In this document: positions 31,301 through 64,000 of the stretch, one piece after another | Layout of the letters: every line of letters begins with the position of its first letter | Position numbering within the stretch: position 1 is the first letter of the stretch | Assembly: GCA_021397835.1 (NCBI GenBank) | Contig: JAJFZO010000609.1 | Span: forward strand, 12,464,001-12,528,000 | DNA from: Moringa oleifera | Lineage: Eukaryota > Streptophyta > Magnoliopsida > Brassicales > Moringaceae | Direction: 5' to 3' | Length of the DNA stretch: 64,000 nucleotides | Position numbers and translations under genes: made by a program | Notes under the pieces: model-generated | The model's input: only the letters and a program-made list of their open reading frames with translations | The model's database searches: none | What the model was told of the DNA's origin: nothing

Positions 31301-31723
31301 ACACAGAAAGTTTGGTTTGATATCATTGATCCTTTTATAACAATAATTGATCTGATAAGAGATTTTTTTCTTTAAAAAAAACTACCTTATAATTGGTAAT
31401 AGTATGCTTGAAAAAGCGTAGAGCATAAGATCAACTTGATATAATCATGATGTGACCCAATAGTTTTCAGCCTTTAAGGGCCTACCGATTATTCTCTAGA
31501 ATAACAAGAAACATTTATTGAGATGGAAACGATTAGTATTAAACAGCTCAAGCTTGTATTATTAGTAACCTCTAGACATACATGGAAAATAACAAAAGTG
31601 ATGTGACAGTACACAAACACAGACTAATTGGCAAGTAGGTTGGTATTATCTTGCTTATAAAGATTCTGCCCACGTACGTCAGGATCTGATGTGGTAGCTA
31701 GCTCATACAGTACTCTCAGATGC
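28334..31723. other. Aux/IAA leader and promoter, then intergenic DNA
   Basis: The leader of the Aux/IAA gene probably extends to about 28550. A canonical auxin response core TGTCTC lies at 29634-29639, about 1.3 kb upstream of its ATG; the hexamer is common by chance. The rest is AT-rich with short frames at 29911-30313 that show no family resemblance or splice context. The left end of the next gene's 3' UTR lies just below 31724. No RNA gene was recognised. Confidence 0.5.
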
Positions 31724-33058
31724 TTAAGCTTGCCTCACCAGCTGAAACAAATAAGCCAAGCATCAAAATGTTTAGTGGAAGCTGCTTAAAAAATATGCAT
31801 GTTTGCATAACTATATGCAGAAGAAGCATAAACGACAGACCTGAAAGTAAGCTTCAAGCTTCCTCCGTAAAACTGCATGCTCTTGCTTCACTTGTTGGAA
31901 AGACCTTATGCATCTTCAAAACCAGTTATATATACATAAACTCATATATAAATTTACTGAAAAATGTTAGTTTTTAGGTATTGAGCAAGCAGCAAAGGTG
32001 ACATGAATTACCCCTCCGCGTTCCCCGCACTGCAGTATTCCCTGAATCGTGTGCATTCATTCTTCACTTTCTTAGCTCCAATGCTGCAGCGGGTCGTCAA
32101 TTCTTTTAAGTTCAATTTGAGCAAAAGTGAGTAATTGATGCATACCACAACTTCGTCAAGTTCTGTATGTATACCTTGAGCTGCTGCCCTTGAACTGGTG
32201 CATGTAATCATCCAGCTTTACAAAATCAATAGACTTATTGGCCCTGCATCGGTCAGTCAATTTGTATAAAATCATTGTCTTCGTCACTAGTTCATATACA
32301 GCATTGACTGTGGATGATAATGATGATAGTGTAGGTATTAGTTGTACTTAGTACTTACAAAGCTGCTTCTATGCTGTGAATTAATCTGGCTGAGTCGTTA
32401 TAAAATAAAGTAACAATTTCCTCCACGAAGTTTGGGTTGGCATCGTCCTGCAACTCCTCCAGCTGAATGAACTGCTCGTCAAGATAACCCTGCAGGCAGA
32501 ATTATAGCTCAGCAGGAAAACTGAAACAATTTATAACACAATCTAAGAATCAGATATCAGATATTCAGAAACTGCTGAGAGATAATTAGTTGCTGAAGAC
32601 ACAGAAAAACAAGCCGCGGAAGACGAAAGCGATCCTTTTCTGGGCCTATGTTTGGGCTGCAGAGAGCCTATACGACCTAGGGTCCGAAATGTTGAGTACC
32701 GGGCTGATCGTGTATATAGTTTGAGCTTTTAAGCCCATATGCCAGGGAAGAGTAAGGTGACCGATCTAATGAAAAGTAAAGGACAATAAAGGTCTCCAAA
32801 TATATATAAAAGTTAGAGAAAATAGAAAGCGGAAATAAGTGTGAGGATAAAATAATTAAATTAACTCTAACAAAACAAACCTTTCTCTCTGCTTACAACA
32901 GGAGTTTGCAAAACGAAGGTGTTTTGATTGCTTTTAGTCACATTCGCCATTATAGACCAAGAGAAACCAAGAAAATTCAAGGAGGAGAGAGGTTAAACCT
33001 GGTCGAAGAGGGACTTCCTCATGCAGGCAACCTGGCGTTGCAACTGATTCTTCTCCAT
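31724..33058 (-). CDS. AHP4-like: Histidine-containing phosphotransfer protein, AHP4 type
   Basis: Relays phosphate from cytokinin receptor histidine kinases to response regulators, moving between cytosol and nucleus. Six coding exons: 33058-32999, 32489-32359, 32243-32175, 32083-32012, 31913-31841, 31741-31724; 140 aa in total. The HPt four-helix domain is complete: GYLDEQFIQLEELQDDANP, FVEEIVTLFYNDSARLI, then MHQFKGSSSSIGA with the phospho-accepting His at 79, then CTRFREYCSAGNAEGC. The family His is present, so this is not an AHP6-like pseudo-HPt. The last coding exon is only 18 nt (LVRQA and stop). The acceptor of exon 5 is a pyrimidine-poor ttgaag, the weakest junction. AHP4-type assignment rests on remembered similarity. 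Confidence 0.92.
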
Positions 33059-35303
33059 CCTTCGTAGAGAATAAAAGAAGTGGCGAAATGTGAACGAACA
33101 AAAAGATGATAACAAGAAAAAGACCTTTCTTTGTTGGGCGATAAGAAGCTTGATGGCTTTATGCGCTGCTTGCTCAATGTAGCAGGCTTCCTTATTTATA
33201 GTATCCACCAAAGAGAGAGAGAGAAATGGAGAAAAAAATCCAGAGGTGTACGTGTCAAAAAATATCAGATTATCGTGCTCACTCATCTCATTAGATGCTG
33301 AAATATATGCAAAGATGTTTGGAGACTGAGACTTGATTTTACAGCCTTTGCATTTTCGATGCACTTAATAAACAAAAGATTCTCGTCATTGTATTGCAAA
33401 GAATCGAACCCTTTTCCAATTTTGCGGCCTTCATTCATTATTTTTGTTTTCATGCAAAGTTCCATTACCTCAACGGTCATGGCATGCAACAATAAAGTCA
33501 CTTGCATGCATACCATTTTGCTAAAAGCTTTTGGGCATCATTGAAGAGAGCTTCTAGATGAATTGAGGATCAATTTGGTTAGGTTGGTCTTGTTCATGAT
33601 GTTGAAGTAAGGGACTGTGATCAATCTCCTGTAGTAAACAATACAATCACGAATTCTTCATATCCAATATCCCATGAAAGGAACAAAGATGAGGCATGGC
33701 ATATAAATGTAATATCTTGGCATTGAAGGCAGAAAATTTCAGGAGAAACAAGAGGACAAAGCAACCACAAAGAAGAAATTGCATTCAACAATCTTGAGGA
33801 AAATTGCATATATCAACAGATTGAACTTGAATGCTTCGTTGCATAAGCTGTTAAGTGCAGGGTAATCTGGGAATGTGGCCCACTGACAAAATGCCTGAGA
33901 AGGCAAGAGACACAAGTACGAATCTTGTGAGGTGTCCAATCTCCCGATGGCACGACTCATGGAATCTCTTTTTTCCAAAGCTTGCATGTCTCTCAAAAAG
34001 CGAGCCACGTGTTGGAACATACTGACACGGACAGCTTAGAACCTCAAAATAGAATCAATATGGGCATCTTTCCAATCTCTGTTTCTGCGACTTAAAAAAT
34101 CAGATAAAAGGAATTCCTCCAATTACAGTCGCGTGTCAGACGTCAAGCTTATATGAGGAAGTTTATGGTTTGCAGAAACTAGAAAGATAGTTTCATCAGA
34201 GATGTTCCCTTTGTTCCTTTATTCCTTCCTCACCAAGGCAAAGAAGATTAGGACAGGGCAGGGAAAGAAACAAATGTGATGAAGACATTTCCTCAGTAAT
34301 ATTAATATTCTAAACAGTTATCAGATATAAAAATTCATACTAAACATTCATACAACAATAAAACATTCACTATTCATACTTAATTACTGGTTTATGTGAC
34401 AGTAAATCCTATAATGCGCTTCACACATCATTAAAATAAATGCAATGCAAGGTATAATACTGTGTATGAGTTAATAGACGAGAATATGAATTACTGTTTT
34501 CAACATTAACTAAAAGGATTATATTCTCTCTCTATCACAGTTTGCTATGCTGATAAGAATCCAGTACCGGAACATGACAAACACCATATGTAATGCTCAG
34601 ATTTGGCTTCTAAACAAAGATAGGTTTCCACGCAATTCTCGCATATACCAGAGCTGCTAGCTAGTGATGAAACATTAATAAGATCTCCTTTGACATAGTA
34701 CTTGTCCAATAATTGCATACAATTTAAAGTTTTGACTCTTCTGCAATTACTGCATAATTCATGATAAACAAGACAGGCAAAATATCAACATTTCCACTTG
34801 ATGGTACTTGCATTCACGCATTTTGCAATATAGAACATGCTTGTATCACAATATAAGTGTATGACACCGACTTAACGGGCACAATAAACTACTAGATCAA
34901 CTGTGAAACCCACCAGCCTTGCACTACAAGGCTTCAGAGCAAAACAAACTGACAAATCAATTGCGGGCCATCTAAAGTAATTTTATAACAAAAATTGAAA
35001 GGAAAACATGACCTAGCTGCATTAAATAGATAATTAAAAATTACATAGTGATGTGAAAGAATGAAAAGAAGGATACAAGAAAATAAAGAGTAAAAACATA
35101 AGTTCAGTGCAAAATATGGAAGGCAAGTAGAGACAACTGAATCAAAGAATGGTGGCCCTGCGCAATAATCCTTTTCACTCATTACAATATGCTTATGGGT
35201 AGACCCCATAACATTGTGGGCAACAATGGATCATCCAAAAGTAACCCTGAAGGTTGTTTTATGGATCTTTTCACATAAATTCTTCTTGCAGCATTGATTC
35301 TGC
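33059..35303. other. HPt gene leader and promoter, then intergenic DNA
   Basis: The HPt gene leader and promoter lie just right of 33058. The 3' UTR of the tRNA synthetase gene lies left of 35304. Frames at 33283-33516 and 33739-34020 are short and without recognisable domains, codon pattern or splice context, so I do not call them genes. An AT-rich, CT-microsatellite-containing stretch occurs near 34530. No RNA gene was seen. Confidence 0.5.
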
Positions 35304-55748
<20,445 letters not shown>

Positions 55749-57449
55749 CTTTGCTTCTTCTCTTCTATTGGGAGTTTTCTGTGTTTCTGTGATTCATGTT
55801 GAGGACAAGGCTTATCCGACACGCCAGAGAAAGCGGGCCTGGAGACAGCAGGTGGGAAGGAGCGTCCTTTTTTCCTAAGTAGCTTTTGGTTTTAGAGGTT
55901 TTGATTGCTCGAAGATGTAAAAATTTTAGGGTAAATATTAAAAATAAATATTTTTAAATTATTTATATATTTTTAAAAGTTTAAATTTAAATTTAAATTC
56001 AAATTTAAATAAAATTAAAAATAAATATCTCAATACCATCAATCGGATTTTACTATTTAAAAATAATAAATTAAATATTTATTAATTAATTTTATTAAAA
56101 TTTTAAAATATTAAAAATACTTAAATTAAAAATTCTACACAATAAATTTTAATTTAAAATTTTATCCTAAAATTAATGATATTTTTGTTATTAAAATAAT
56201 TCAAAAATTATTCATTTAAATTTTATATTTTATTTTAAGTTTACTTCTTAAATTCAAACAATTTTTGATTTATCTATTATTTTTATAAAATTTTTAATTT
56301 TTTGTATTAAATTAAAATATATATTTTATATTTAAATTTTTTATAAAAAAACAGTTTAAATATTTTTTACATATGTATAAATTTTAATTTAAATATTTTT
56401 AATTTTTAAAATTTTTAATAATACTTAAGTTGATTTGAATTAAAAATTTTAATATATAATTAAAAAAATTAAAATTCTTATAAAATATATTTAATTAAAT
56501 TTAAATAAACAATAATTTTTTGTTTTTATTTTTAATTTTTTAGTGAGATGATATATTCAAAAAATAATTTTTGTTAAATTTAAAAAATTCAACAAATTTC
56601 ATATCAATAAATGTAAATTAATCATAGACTAATTGCAACTGTCTATTCACATATTTGTTGATTATAGTTTGAAATAAGTTAAGAAATTATTTTCTGCAAT
56701 TAACAATAATAAGTTCGATGTACATTTCATTTTTGAGTAAGCCAAAAGGTCCTCTATTTATTCATCTTATAATTTAAAATTTTACTTTTACATTATAGAC
56801 ATAATAAACATCGTTTCACAGTTTAAAAACTCTATTATTCTTTATTTATGTCACATAATGTAAAGGTGTTTCTACTTGAATTTTTTTCTTATCTATTATT
56901 CATGTGTTATTGGCAAGCTTTCTGATTCAAATTTACTTTTTTTTTTTAATTTGAATTAGGGAAAAATCAAACTGTAGCCAATGAATTATACAAAACTAAA
57001 ACATAAATTACCACATTATAAATAAAAAATAAATTTTTGTTAGAATGAAAGAATCATAGATAATTTAATTTTTGACGTAATGGCTATGCATCTTGCAAAG
57101 CTATAAACTTATAAATTGCTGATATAATTGGGCCTGATTGGACCGACTTGATACAGACTTGGTTCTTGTAAATAAAATACATGGTTGAACTGGGGCAAGC
57201 ATCTTCCAGGTAGGATTGTGGGCCCACAATGGTCCAAATGCTTTCCCTAGGAGCCTTGTGGAGAGGGAAGAGACTAGAGACTGTGTAGGGAACAGGTGTC
57301 TGCAGAATTGCAGCCTGCGAACGTTACTGTGGCGGGTATGCTATGAACGTCTCTATAGAAGAAAAATCCTACATACTCCCCAGACAACACACCATTAACA
57401 TCTTGAAAAGGAAAGAAAAAGAAGGAAAGGGATACTAAGGAAGAGAGAA
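55749..57449. promoter_or_regulatory. Head-to-head intergenic region of the tRNA synthetase and cereblon genes
   Basis: About 1.7 kb separate the two divergent start codons. Site II type motifs lie on the cereblon side: TGGGCC near 57129 and palindromic TGGGCCCA at 57219-57226. The cereblon leader is purine-rich (about 57405-57449). The middle (55920-56600) is an AT-rich repeat block. Whether promoters are shared is unlikely at this spacing; two separate promoters are more probable. Confidence 0.5.
55920..56600. repeat. AT-rich dispersed repeat block, copy C
   Basis: Contains both orientations of the motif seen in the 100-1620 block: an acaataaattttaattt tract near 56148 and, about 200 bp on, tttaaatattttttacata then ataaattttaattt (56352-56390). 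Almost pure A/T with no coding potential. Probably a third diverged member of the same repeat family. Boundaries are approximate. Confidence 0.45.
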
Positions 57450-60400
57450 ATGGACGAGCAGAGAATATTGGAGAGAGAGAGGCAACAGATCGAGCAGATT
57501 CGACAGCTGGACTTCGAGGAGTTGCAGATCGAAGAAGTTGAGGACCTTCACGACTCGTCTGATGATGATCGAAACCTCTTGTACACGCCACCGGTGTATG
57601 TAATCTGCGCCATTTTCCATCTTCTATTTATAGATTTACGTGCTATTTCAATGTAGTATCACCATCAATCCATGTTTTGGGATTATCCACTTTATCTCTT
57701 GTGCTGGAGTTAGGGTTTGCAAATCAGCTTGTTACTTTTGAAACCTTCTTCGTTATTTTTTTCTTTGCATGCAAACTTTTTGGTTGATTATAGTTTTAAT
57801 CCATGCAACTTTGAGCCTTAAATCTGTTCACGGGAGCACATTTTATGTTTAAAATGGAATTTGGATTTTAGTTTGCGCGAGTGTTGTTTGACTGCTTTTA
57901 TTTCCTTAGGACAGTGGTTTTGGTTACTTAGTAACGTCAAGAAGTAGAGGACTGCAACATTCCTACTATCTGTCTTTCTATTTTCTTTTTTGTCTGTGAA
58001 ACTTCTGCTTGGTTGCTATTGACGCTGATGTAAGAAAATAAATCACTGAATCACATGTTTTTAAATTTCTACTGAATGAAATAATATAAATCAAATATTC
58101 CATTTTCAGTATTTACTTTGTCCGTTTAGTGCTGGCATGGCTTCCGTGCTGGCTTATATATATATATATATATATAATATTATAATATATATAAAATTTA
58201 AATTCCCAGTAAACTTTGAGCAGGGAATGCTACTTAATCAAATGTTTTGTCTGCTATTAGACTATTGATATTACCATCACATGGAGATTATGGTTGTGCT
58301 TGTTGTTCCTTTTTATGAAATTTAGCTTTGATGTTGTTTTGTTTATTGTTTATGGTTTTTGTTATTGATAAAAGTGGCGCCCGCTCATTTGATGAATTGA
58401 CCTTCAACCCTGCTTTGGCATCATTACATACGTATCTTGGCGGTATGCACATGGTCTCATGTGGCTTTGAATTTTGATATTTGGATGCAATCCATAGTAT
58501 TTCAGATTTAACTTTCTTATCTGTGACAGAGGTTGAGGACACACACCACAGATTGGCTTTCTTGGATGGTGGCACCATCCTCAAGCTGCCATTGTTCTAT
58601 CTTGAAGGTACTTATGAATATGTGGCATTGCCTGGCCAGAATTGATGCATTTTCCATTGGCCACTGGCAGGAGCTTTAATTTTTCAGCTCTTTTGAGCGA
58701 GCACATCATGGTCCTTTGTAGGTGTTTAAACAAATATCATATCCTGTCAGACGTTTACCAAGGCAATCTCTTGGAGGTTCATGCCAGTGTTTTCTTCTGT
58801 CTTTGCCCTTTGTTGAGAAATTCAAGCTTTGTCTGTTGAAATTTTTCAGGGGTTGTTCTATTTCCGGATGCTATCCTTCCTTTGAGACTCATCCAACCCA
58901 GTTTTGTAGCTGCTGTTGAGAGGGCATTGACACAAGTTGATGCACCATATACCATAGGTGTGGTAGGTGAAGTTTTGAAATTTTCTCTGTTCTTTATTTT
59001 CTCTGTATGTAGGATCTCTATTTTTAGAATTTTTTCTCAGCAAGCTTAAATCAGCTCTGTATTTTTATTCAGGTTCGTGTTTACAGGGATTATAATGGTG
59101 GACGGATAAGATTTGCAGCCACTGGGACAACTGCAGAGGTGTAATCCTTGCTCCTTGCTCTTTTTTTTGTTGATTTTTTTTTCTTTTTCCAAATTGATGA
59201 GGATGTGACTTTCATTGTGAGTGTTTTTTATTCAGAACAATTTATTGTTAAATGCCACGCACAGGTCTCTCTGGTTGGTCTACATTAATTGTATTAACAA
59301 GAAACCTTAGTCAATGAGAGAAAATAAAAGGTGACTGTCAAACAAGATTGCTAAGTAATTACCTTTTGGGTGTGAGTTTTGTCTAAAACTGTTGCAAAAT
59401 AGATAGTGATGGAGAGCATGTGAAATATGAAAAAAAGTTGTAAAATTGCTTTGATCAGATACTTATTTGCTCGGTTTTCATCATACAAAACTGGTTATCT
59501 TTCAGTAATTTGTTATAATTTGTGAAATGCATTATCCATCTGAATCATTGGTTGGTGGGAGGGTTGAGAGAATGAGAGGAGAGAGCGAAAGTGCGCTTGA
59601 GAGAGTGAGGGGGTGGGTTGATGGTCTGCCATGGGCGTATAGGGTTAAAATAGAGAGGAAGGAGGTTGAAGTCGCGATGGGAGGTAGTATCAAGGGGTGT
59701 TGGCCGGTGACAGAGTGCGTAGGGTGTGGAGGTCATCCATTTTTTTGAGTCAGGGGAAGATAGATTGGCTGGGAACTTCTATTATGTCAATGGTTACAGT
59801 GAAGGAGTCTCAAGGTATAAAGAAATGGCGGGCGATGGTCGGATTCTTCTTTTGTCTGTTGAAGGAAACCGTCAAGGGTGTTTCAGGAAGCTTGCGGAGT
59901 TCCAAGGACACCAATCTAGGGCGTTAATAATATCATTGGTGATGGAGGCTCTTGATAGAGTGGTTGTTAAGACATTACAAAGTGGGCTTTTAAAGGATGT
60001 CAAAGTAGGAAGATTGGGTCCAGAGTTGGGGATTGTTCACCTCTTGTTCGACAATGACATTATTATTTTTTTAGGGCGAAAGAGGAGCAATTGATCAATT
60101 TGAGAAGTGTCCTCCTATGCTTCGAGGTAGTTTTCAGGTTGAAGGTTAACTCGAAAAAGAGTGAGCTTATTACACTAGGGGAAGGAGTGGATGGCGTTCG
60201 ATTTGCCAATATGTTGGGTGTGAGTTGGGGTCCCTCTCAATACAATATCTAGGGTTGCCTCTTGTTGCTAAATGCAAGGAATCGTCGTTGTGGAATCCGG
60301 TGATTGAGAGCTTTGAAAGGAGACTAACCGGGTGGAATAGGAAATATCTCTCCAAAGGGGGAAGATTGATACTTTTGAAAAGCGCTCGCTCTAGTCTTCT

Positions 60401-63400
60401 GATCTATTTTATGTCATTGTTTTCAATGCTTAAGATGGTAGCAAAGAAGTTAAAACAATTGCAAAGACGCTTTCTATGGGAAAGTTTAGGGGATGAGTTG
60501 AAACACCATCTTGTTAGAGGGGAGACTGTGAGACAATCGATATGTAATAGGGGACTTGGGGTTAAATCCTTATCTTGTTCTAATAAGGCCCTATTAGGGA
60601 AATGGCTTTGGAGATTCATGGTGGAGGAAGTTAGTCTATTGAGAAGGATGGTGGGAGCAAAGTATGGGATAATGGGAGGAGATTAGGCAACTAGGTTGGG
60701 AAATGAAAGCTATGGTACCTGTGTATGGAGAACCATTAGAAGAGGGTGGGATGAGTTCATACCTTTTGTGAGATTCAAGATTGGAAGAGGCAATATCGTT
60801 AAGTTTTGGCAAGACTTGTCGTATGGTGATAGATCACTTATGGAGACCTTTCTGGAAATGTGTTGTCTTGCATGCAACAAAGAAGCATGGGTAACTGACT
60901 ATATCGCTTCACATGGCGACGATGTGGCTTGGGAAAGGGAGGTGTTTAGGAGGGATGTTTAAGATTGGGAAGTGGTAATGATAGGGCAGTTATTGGAGCA
61001 TATTTATAAGGTGAAACCAGATTTGAGAAAGAAGGATGAGGTGGTTTGAAGTGGAGACAAGGTGACGAAGTTCTTGGTAAAGTCCTTTAAGAAGATTGAG
61101 GAAGACCAAGAGAGAGGTAGCCACAAGAATTCCTTGGAAACTAATATGGAAGGCAGGAGCACCCACTAAGGTGTCATTTTTTGCATGGGAGGCAACTTGG
61201 GGCAGGCCTTTAACTTTTGATAATCTATGAAAAAGAGCCCTCACGCTCGAACAGATGTTTCTTATGTAAAGAACATGTAGAGTTAATGAATCATGTGTTG
61301 ATTTGGTGTTGTTGGAGTAGAGAGTTGTGGGAGAGTGCTTGAGTGTGATGGGTCAAGTTTGGGTGATGGCAGGATCGGTGGCGGATGAGCTAAGGGCCTA
61401 GGCAGGTTTGAGGAATGCAGGGGTTAAAAAGAAAGTTGTTGCATTAATTCTGCTTCTTGTTTTGTGGCTAGTGTGGGAAGAGGAATAGAAGAGGACTAGA
61501 AGAACTTTTGAAGGGAGATAAACACCTATTTGGGTGGTCAGGGATAGATGTATTCGTTTCCTCAAACTGTGGGTAATGAGGGAATCTTTTGTAAATGAAG
61601 AGGACCTTGTAGAGTTTATAGATGTCCTCACTTTTAGATAGGAGCTAATTTAGTTATGTATATGGGTGGCATCCCATCGGTGTCTTATATATAATATATA
61701 TCTTTGTTTTTGATAAAAAAATAATTAATTGTATAGGAAAAGAAGCAGAATAGAAGTACTTTGCATTTTGTTGTTGCATTTTTTAGATGCCAGAGGGTGA
61801 TACAGTTTGCAATGAATAAAACTACAATAGATAGAGAGGTTTTCTTTCGATGTGCATGGAAAAGCTAGCTCAAGGAAACTTATGTAATTGGAGTGGTTTC
61901 TTTTGGGGTTTTCAAGGGTTTCTACAATTATAAACCTTTACATAATCTTGTCTTGTGCCTATGATGCCTAATAAACCATTTATATACATGCACATACACA
62001 CACTAGACTTTTAGGTTTATCTTTGTCCCAAACATGGCAGTAATCGGGCCAGGAATTTTGTGAATGGAAGGTAAGTGGTGATATGATGTTGGAGTCTCCT
62101 TTTTTTTTTTTTTTTTGAAATAAGAATCTAGGTTATAAATGCAGCTGGCGTGGCTAATTTAACATCTTGGAGAATCTATTAACTTCTACCTGGCTGGCTT
62201 AACTTTACGGGCAGATTATTGCATTGGCTTTATTCTGTGTTCAGAATTAAGGTCTTTGCACAAAGTTCCTAAATCCTATTTGTTGTAGATTGCATCTCCT
62301 ATTGGTTCCATGGATTCTGTTGTTGGCTTTAATGTTGGTGTTTGTCACTTATGCACCATGGTTCACCTTTTGCAGATTCGGCAATATCGACGATTGGAGG
62401 ATGGTTCATTGAATGTCGTCACTCGTGGTCAACAACGGTTTCGTTTAAGACGCCGTTGGATTGATGTGGAAGGAGCGGTTGGAAAACATTTTATTTATTT
62501 CTTTATTTATGTTTTATTAATGTCAGGGGGCTTTGCTTGTATGATTAAAGCTGACTTTGCATGTGCATATTTACTTTTTAGCCTTGTGGAGAGGTTCAAA
62601 TTATTGAGGAAGATGTGCCATTAAGGACTCCTCGGAATGCATTTGGGAAACTGGGACCATTAACTAACCTGCGGACCCATACTCACTCACGCGTGGTGCT
62701 GCCTTCATGTTCCTCATCACATGCATATGGGGATGGGGACAATGAATCTGAAACCTATTCAGAGGAAAGCTTTGAAACTGCGCTCTCGCCAACGGAACGG
62801 AGAATTCACCAGTCTGTAATTGATTCCTATTATGAGTATGATATGATGGATGAATCAACAAGTGGTGATGATGAACAGGTTGTCAGCGAGTCAGACATCC
62901 AATCTAGTAGATCTCGTCTGAATGACTCTACATCTATTGGGTCATTACCTTCTGATCATGACAACCAAACTGAAAATGTTGGCTTGAGAATTGTGAAGAA
63001 TTCCATGTCACAGGGAGAATCTCACAAGGGAGAGGGTTCAACAAGTTCTCATAAAAGTACTGATTTAAGCCAAGTTCGATCAGTTTCCAGAGCCTTCTGG
63101 CCATTTTGGGTTTATCGAATGTATGACTCCTATTGTCTTGCTCAAAGAGCAGCAGGTAGTTTTACTTTGCTTTGCCTACATTGATTTTCTAATAGTTCAT
63201 GGTTTAAGTTTGTGATTTTTGCCTTTGTTATGAATATTGTTATTTAGGATGATGTGTTTCACTGTGAGTTTGGTGTTTAATTTAGGTCTCAGTATGCTTT
63301 CATGTCGTGACTAAAAAAAATTGTCCAGGAAGCTAGATATGCGGTTCCATGGAATATGTTAGAATTTTCATTTGGAATGCTTTTATATATTTTATCTGGA

Positions 63401-64000
63401 GAGAACAAAATTGGAGAATCTTCAAAAATCACACTGAATGCTAGAGCATGTTAAAGAAATTGTTCGTTTCAAGATAATGAGAATGAAAGGTTTTAGTTAC
63501 AGAGATAGTGCTAGTACTGCCATTTGTTAATGTTTGTAGCATGCTTATGCTTACTTGGATGGATAAAATTTTGTTTGTTTATCCTTAAAAAACGAATATG
63601 TTAGAATTTAAAAATGCAATGACAAGTTGAAATGATTTTGAATTAGTACTTCTAGTCACAGCATTTTGTTATTTCATTGCTTATATTCTTTTGGTAGAAA
63701 TACCAAGCTGCCTCTCTGTAATCTTGTTTGGGTTGATAGATTTGACCTATTGACATATGTTACTTCTTTCCCGTCAATGGTATTAATGATTTTGTTATAA
63801 TTTGCAGATATGTGGAAGCAGATAGTTGGAGCTCCACATGTGGAGAATCTTGTGATGAAACCTGATCTTCTGTCATTTTATATTGCCAGTAAAATTCCTG
63901 TATCTGAATCAACAAGGCAGGAGCTATTGGACATTGATGGTGTTTCATATAGGTTGCAGCGGGAAATTGAGTTACTTGAGAGTTTTGATCGTATTCGATG
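57450..64000 (+). CDS. CRBN-like: Plant cereblon homologue (LON-domain / CULT protein), partial at right edge
   Basis: Cereblon is the substrate receptor of a CUL4-DDB1 ubiquitin ligase. Eight exons are visible: 57450-57595, 58375-58442, 58530-58607, 58850-58962, 59073-59138, 62376-62477, 62582-63155, 63808 to the window end, giving 446 complete codons. The acidic N-terminus ([17 protein letters not shown], then Glu/Asp-rich) is followed by the LON N-terminal domain from about residue 88 ([46 protein letters not shown]). A long Ser/Asp-rich linker follows (about 215-350), then [20 protein letters not shown] and the helical part [15 protein letters not shown]. The window ends at LLESFDRIR plus TG, where the first zinc-binding Cys of the CULT domain would be expected; the domain itself lies outside. 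Intron 5 (59139-62375) holds a LINE. The exon 6 donor (gttgga) is weak. Confidence 0.92.
58155..58178. repeat. (TA)n microsatellite in cereblon intron 1
   Basis: An uninterrupted run of about eleven TA units after ggct, followed by degenerate TAATATT repeats to about 58195. It lies in the first intron and has no visible role beyond being a length-variable simple repeat. Confidence 0.8.
59540..61735 (+). mobile_element. Internally deleted LINE in cereblon intron 5
   Basis: Plus-strand L1-type element in the sense orientation of the cereblon gene. Its 5' part (gagagcgaaagtg near 59580) matches the start of the 38919-43524 LINE, and an ORF1-like stretch follows ([19 protein letters not shown], about 59840-59925). 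Near 59926 it jumps to the end of the reverse transcriptase (FDNDIIIF, a decayed FADD-type site near 60055), then [11 protein letters not shown]...[18 protein letters not shown] (60240-60400), [10 protein letters not shown], and zf-RVT (about 61140-61330). The tail ggtggcatccc...ttttgataaaaaaataattaa at 61665-61730 matches the tail of the other LINE. Stops and frameshifts are frequent. I could not find a convincing target duplication. Confidence 0.8.

Noticed and set aside
33739..34020. 93-aa frame upstream of the HPt gene
   Set aside because: The N-terminal part looks protein-like, but I recognise no family and find no adjoining exons; not enough support.

Overview
This is nuclear DNA from a flowering plant, almost certainly a eudicot. 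Protein-coding genes are split by AT-rich GT-AG introns. The families present (Aux/IAA, plant HPt protein, LRR receptor kinase, amino acid permease, plant-type poly(A) polymerase) are plant families, and the intergenic DNA is very AT-rich and carries LTR retrotransposons and LINEs. I cannot name the species from sequence alone.

Layout, left to right: an AT-rich repeat block (about 100-1620); a nuclear poly(A) polymerase gene of the PAPS2/PAPS4 type (+, 2559-9312, 13 coding exons); an LRR receptor kinase resembling Arabidopsis HSL3 (-, 10336-13539, 2 exons); a second AT-rich block; a broken amino acid permease (AAP) pseudogene (-, about 18010-22110); the mitochondrial import channel protein TIM17 (-, 23628-24341, intronless CDS); an Aux/IAA repressor of the IAA18/IAA26 group (-, 26734-28333, 4 exons); a histidine phosphotransfer protein of the AHP4 type (-, 31724-33058, 6 exons); an organellar tryptophanyl-tRNA synthetase (-, 35304-55748, 15 coding exons); and, head-to-head with it, the first 8 exons of a plant cereblon (LON/CULT) gene (+, from 57450, running off the right edge).

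The most structured part is a 15,064-bp intron of the tRNA synthetase gene. It holds a Ty3/gypsy element (38743-53188, 5-bp target duplication GTAAG). That element was invaded by a Ty1/copia element (46357-50894, target duplication GTACC) and by a LINE (38919-43524, about 16-bp imperfect target duplication). A related, internally deleted LINE sits in intron 5 of the cereblon gene. All four elements lie in the sense orientation of their host gene. A 22-nt microexon borders the giant intron, and every exon junction of the host gene can still be placed in frame, so the gene looks functional.

The genes are independent nuclear genes, not an operon. They serve mRNA 3'-end formation, peptide perception, mitochondrial import, auxin and cytokinin signalling, organellar translation and ubiquitin ligase substrate recognition. 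I found no CRISPR array, tRNA or rRNA gene, and no evidence for a previously undescribed system. The novelty is in genome architecture (the nested insertions, microexon, GC-AG intron and pseudogene).
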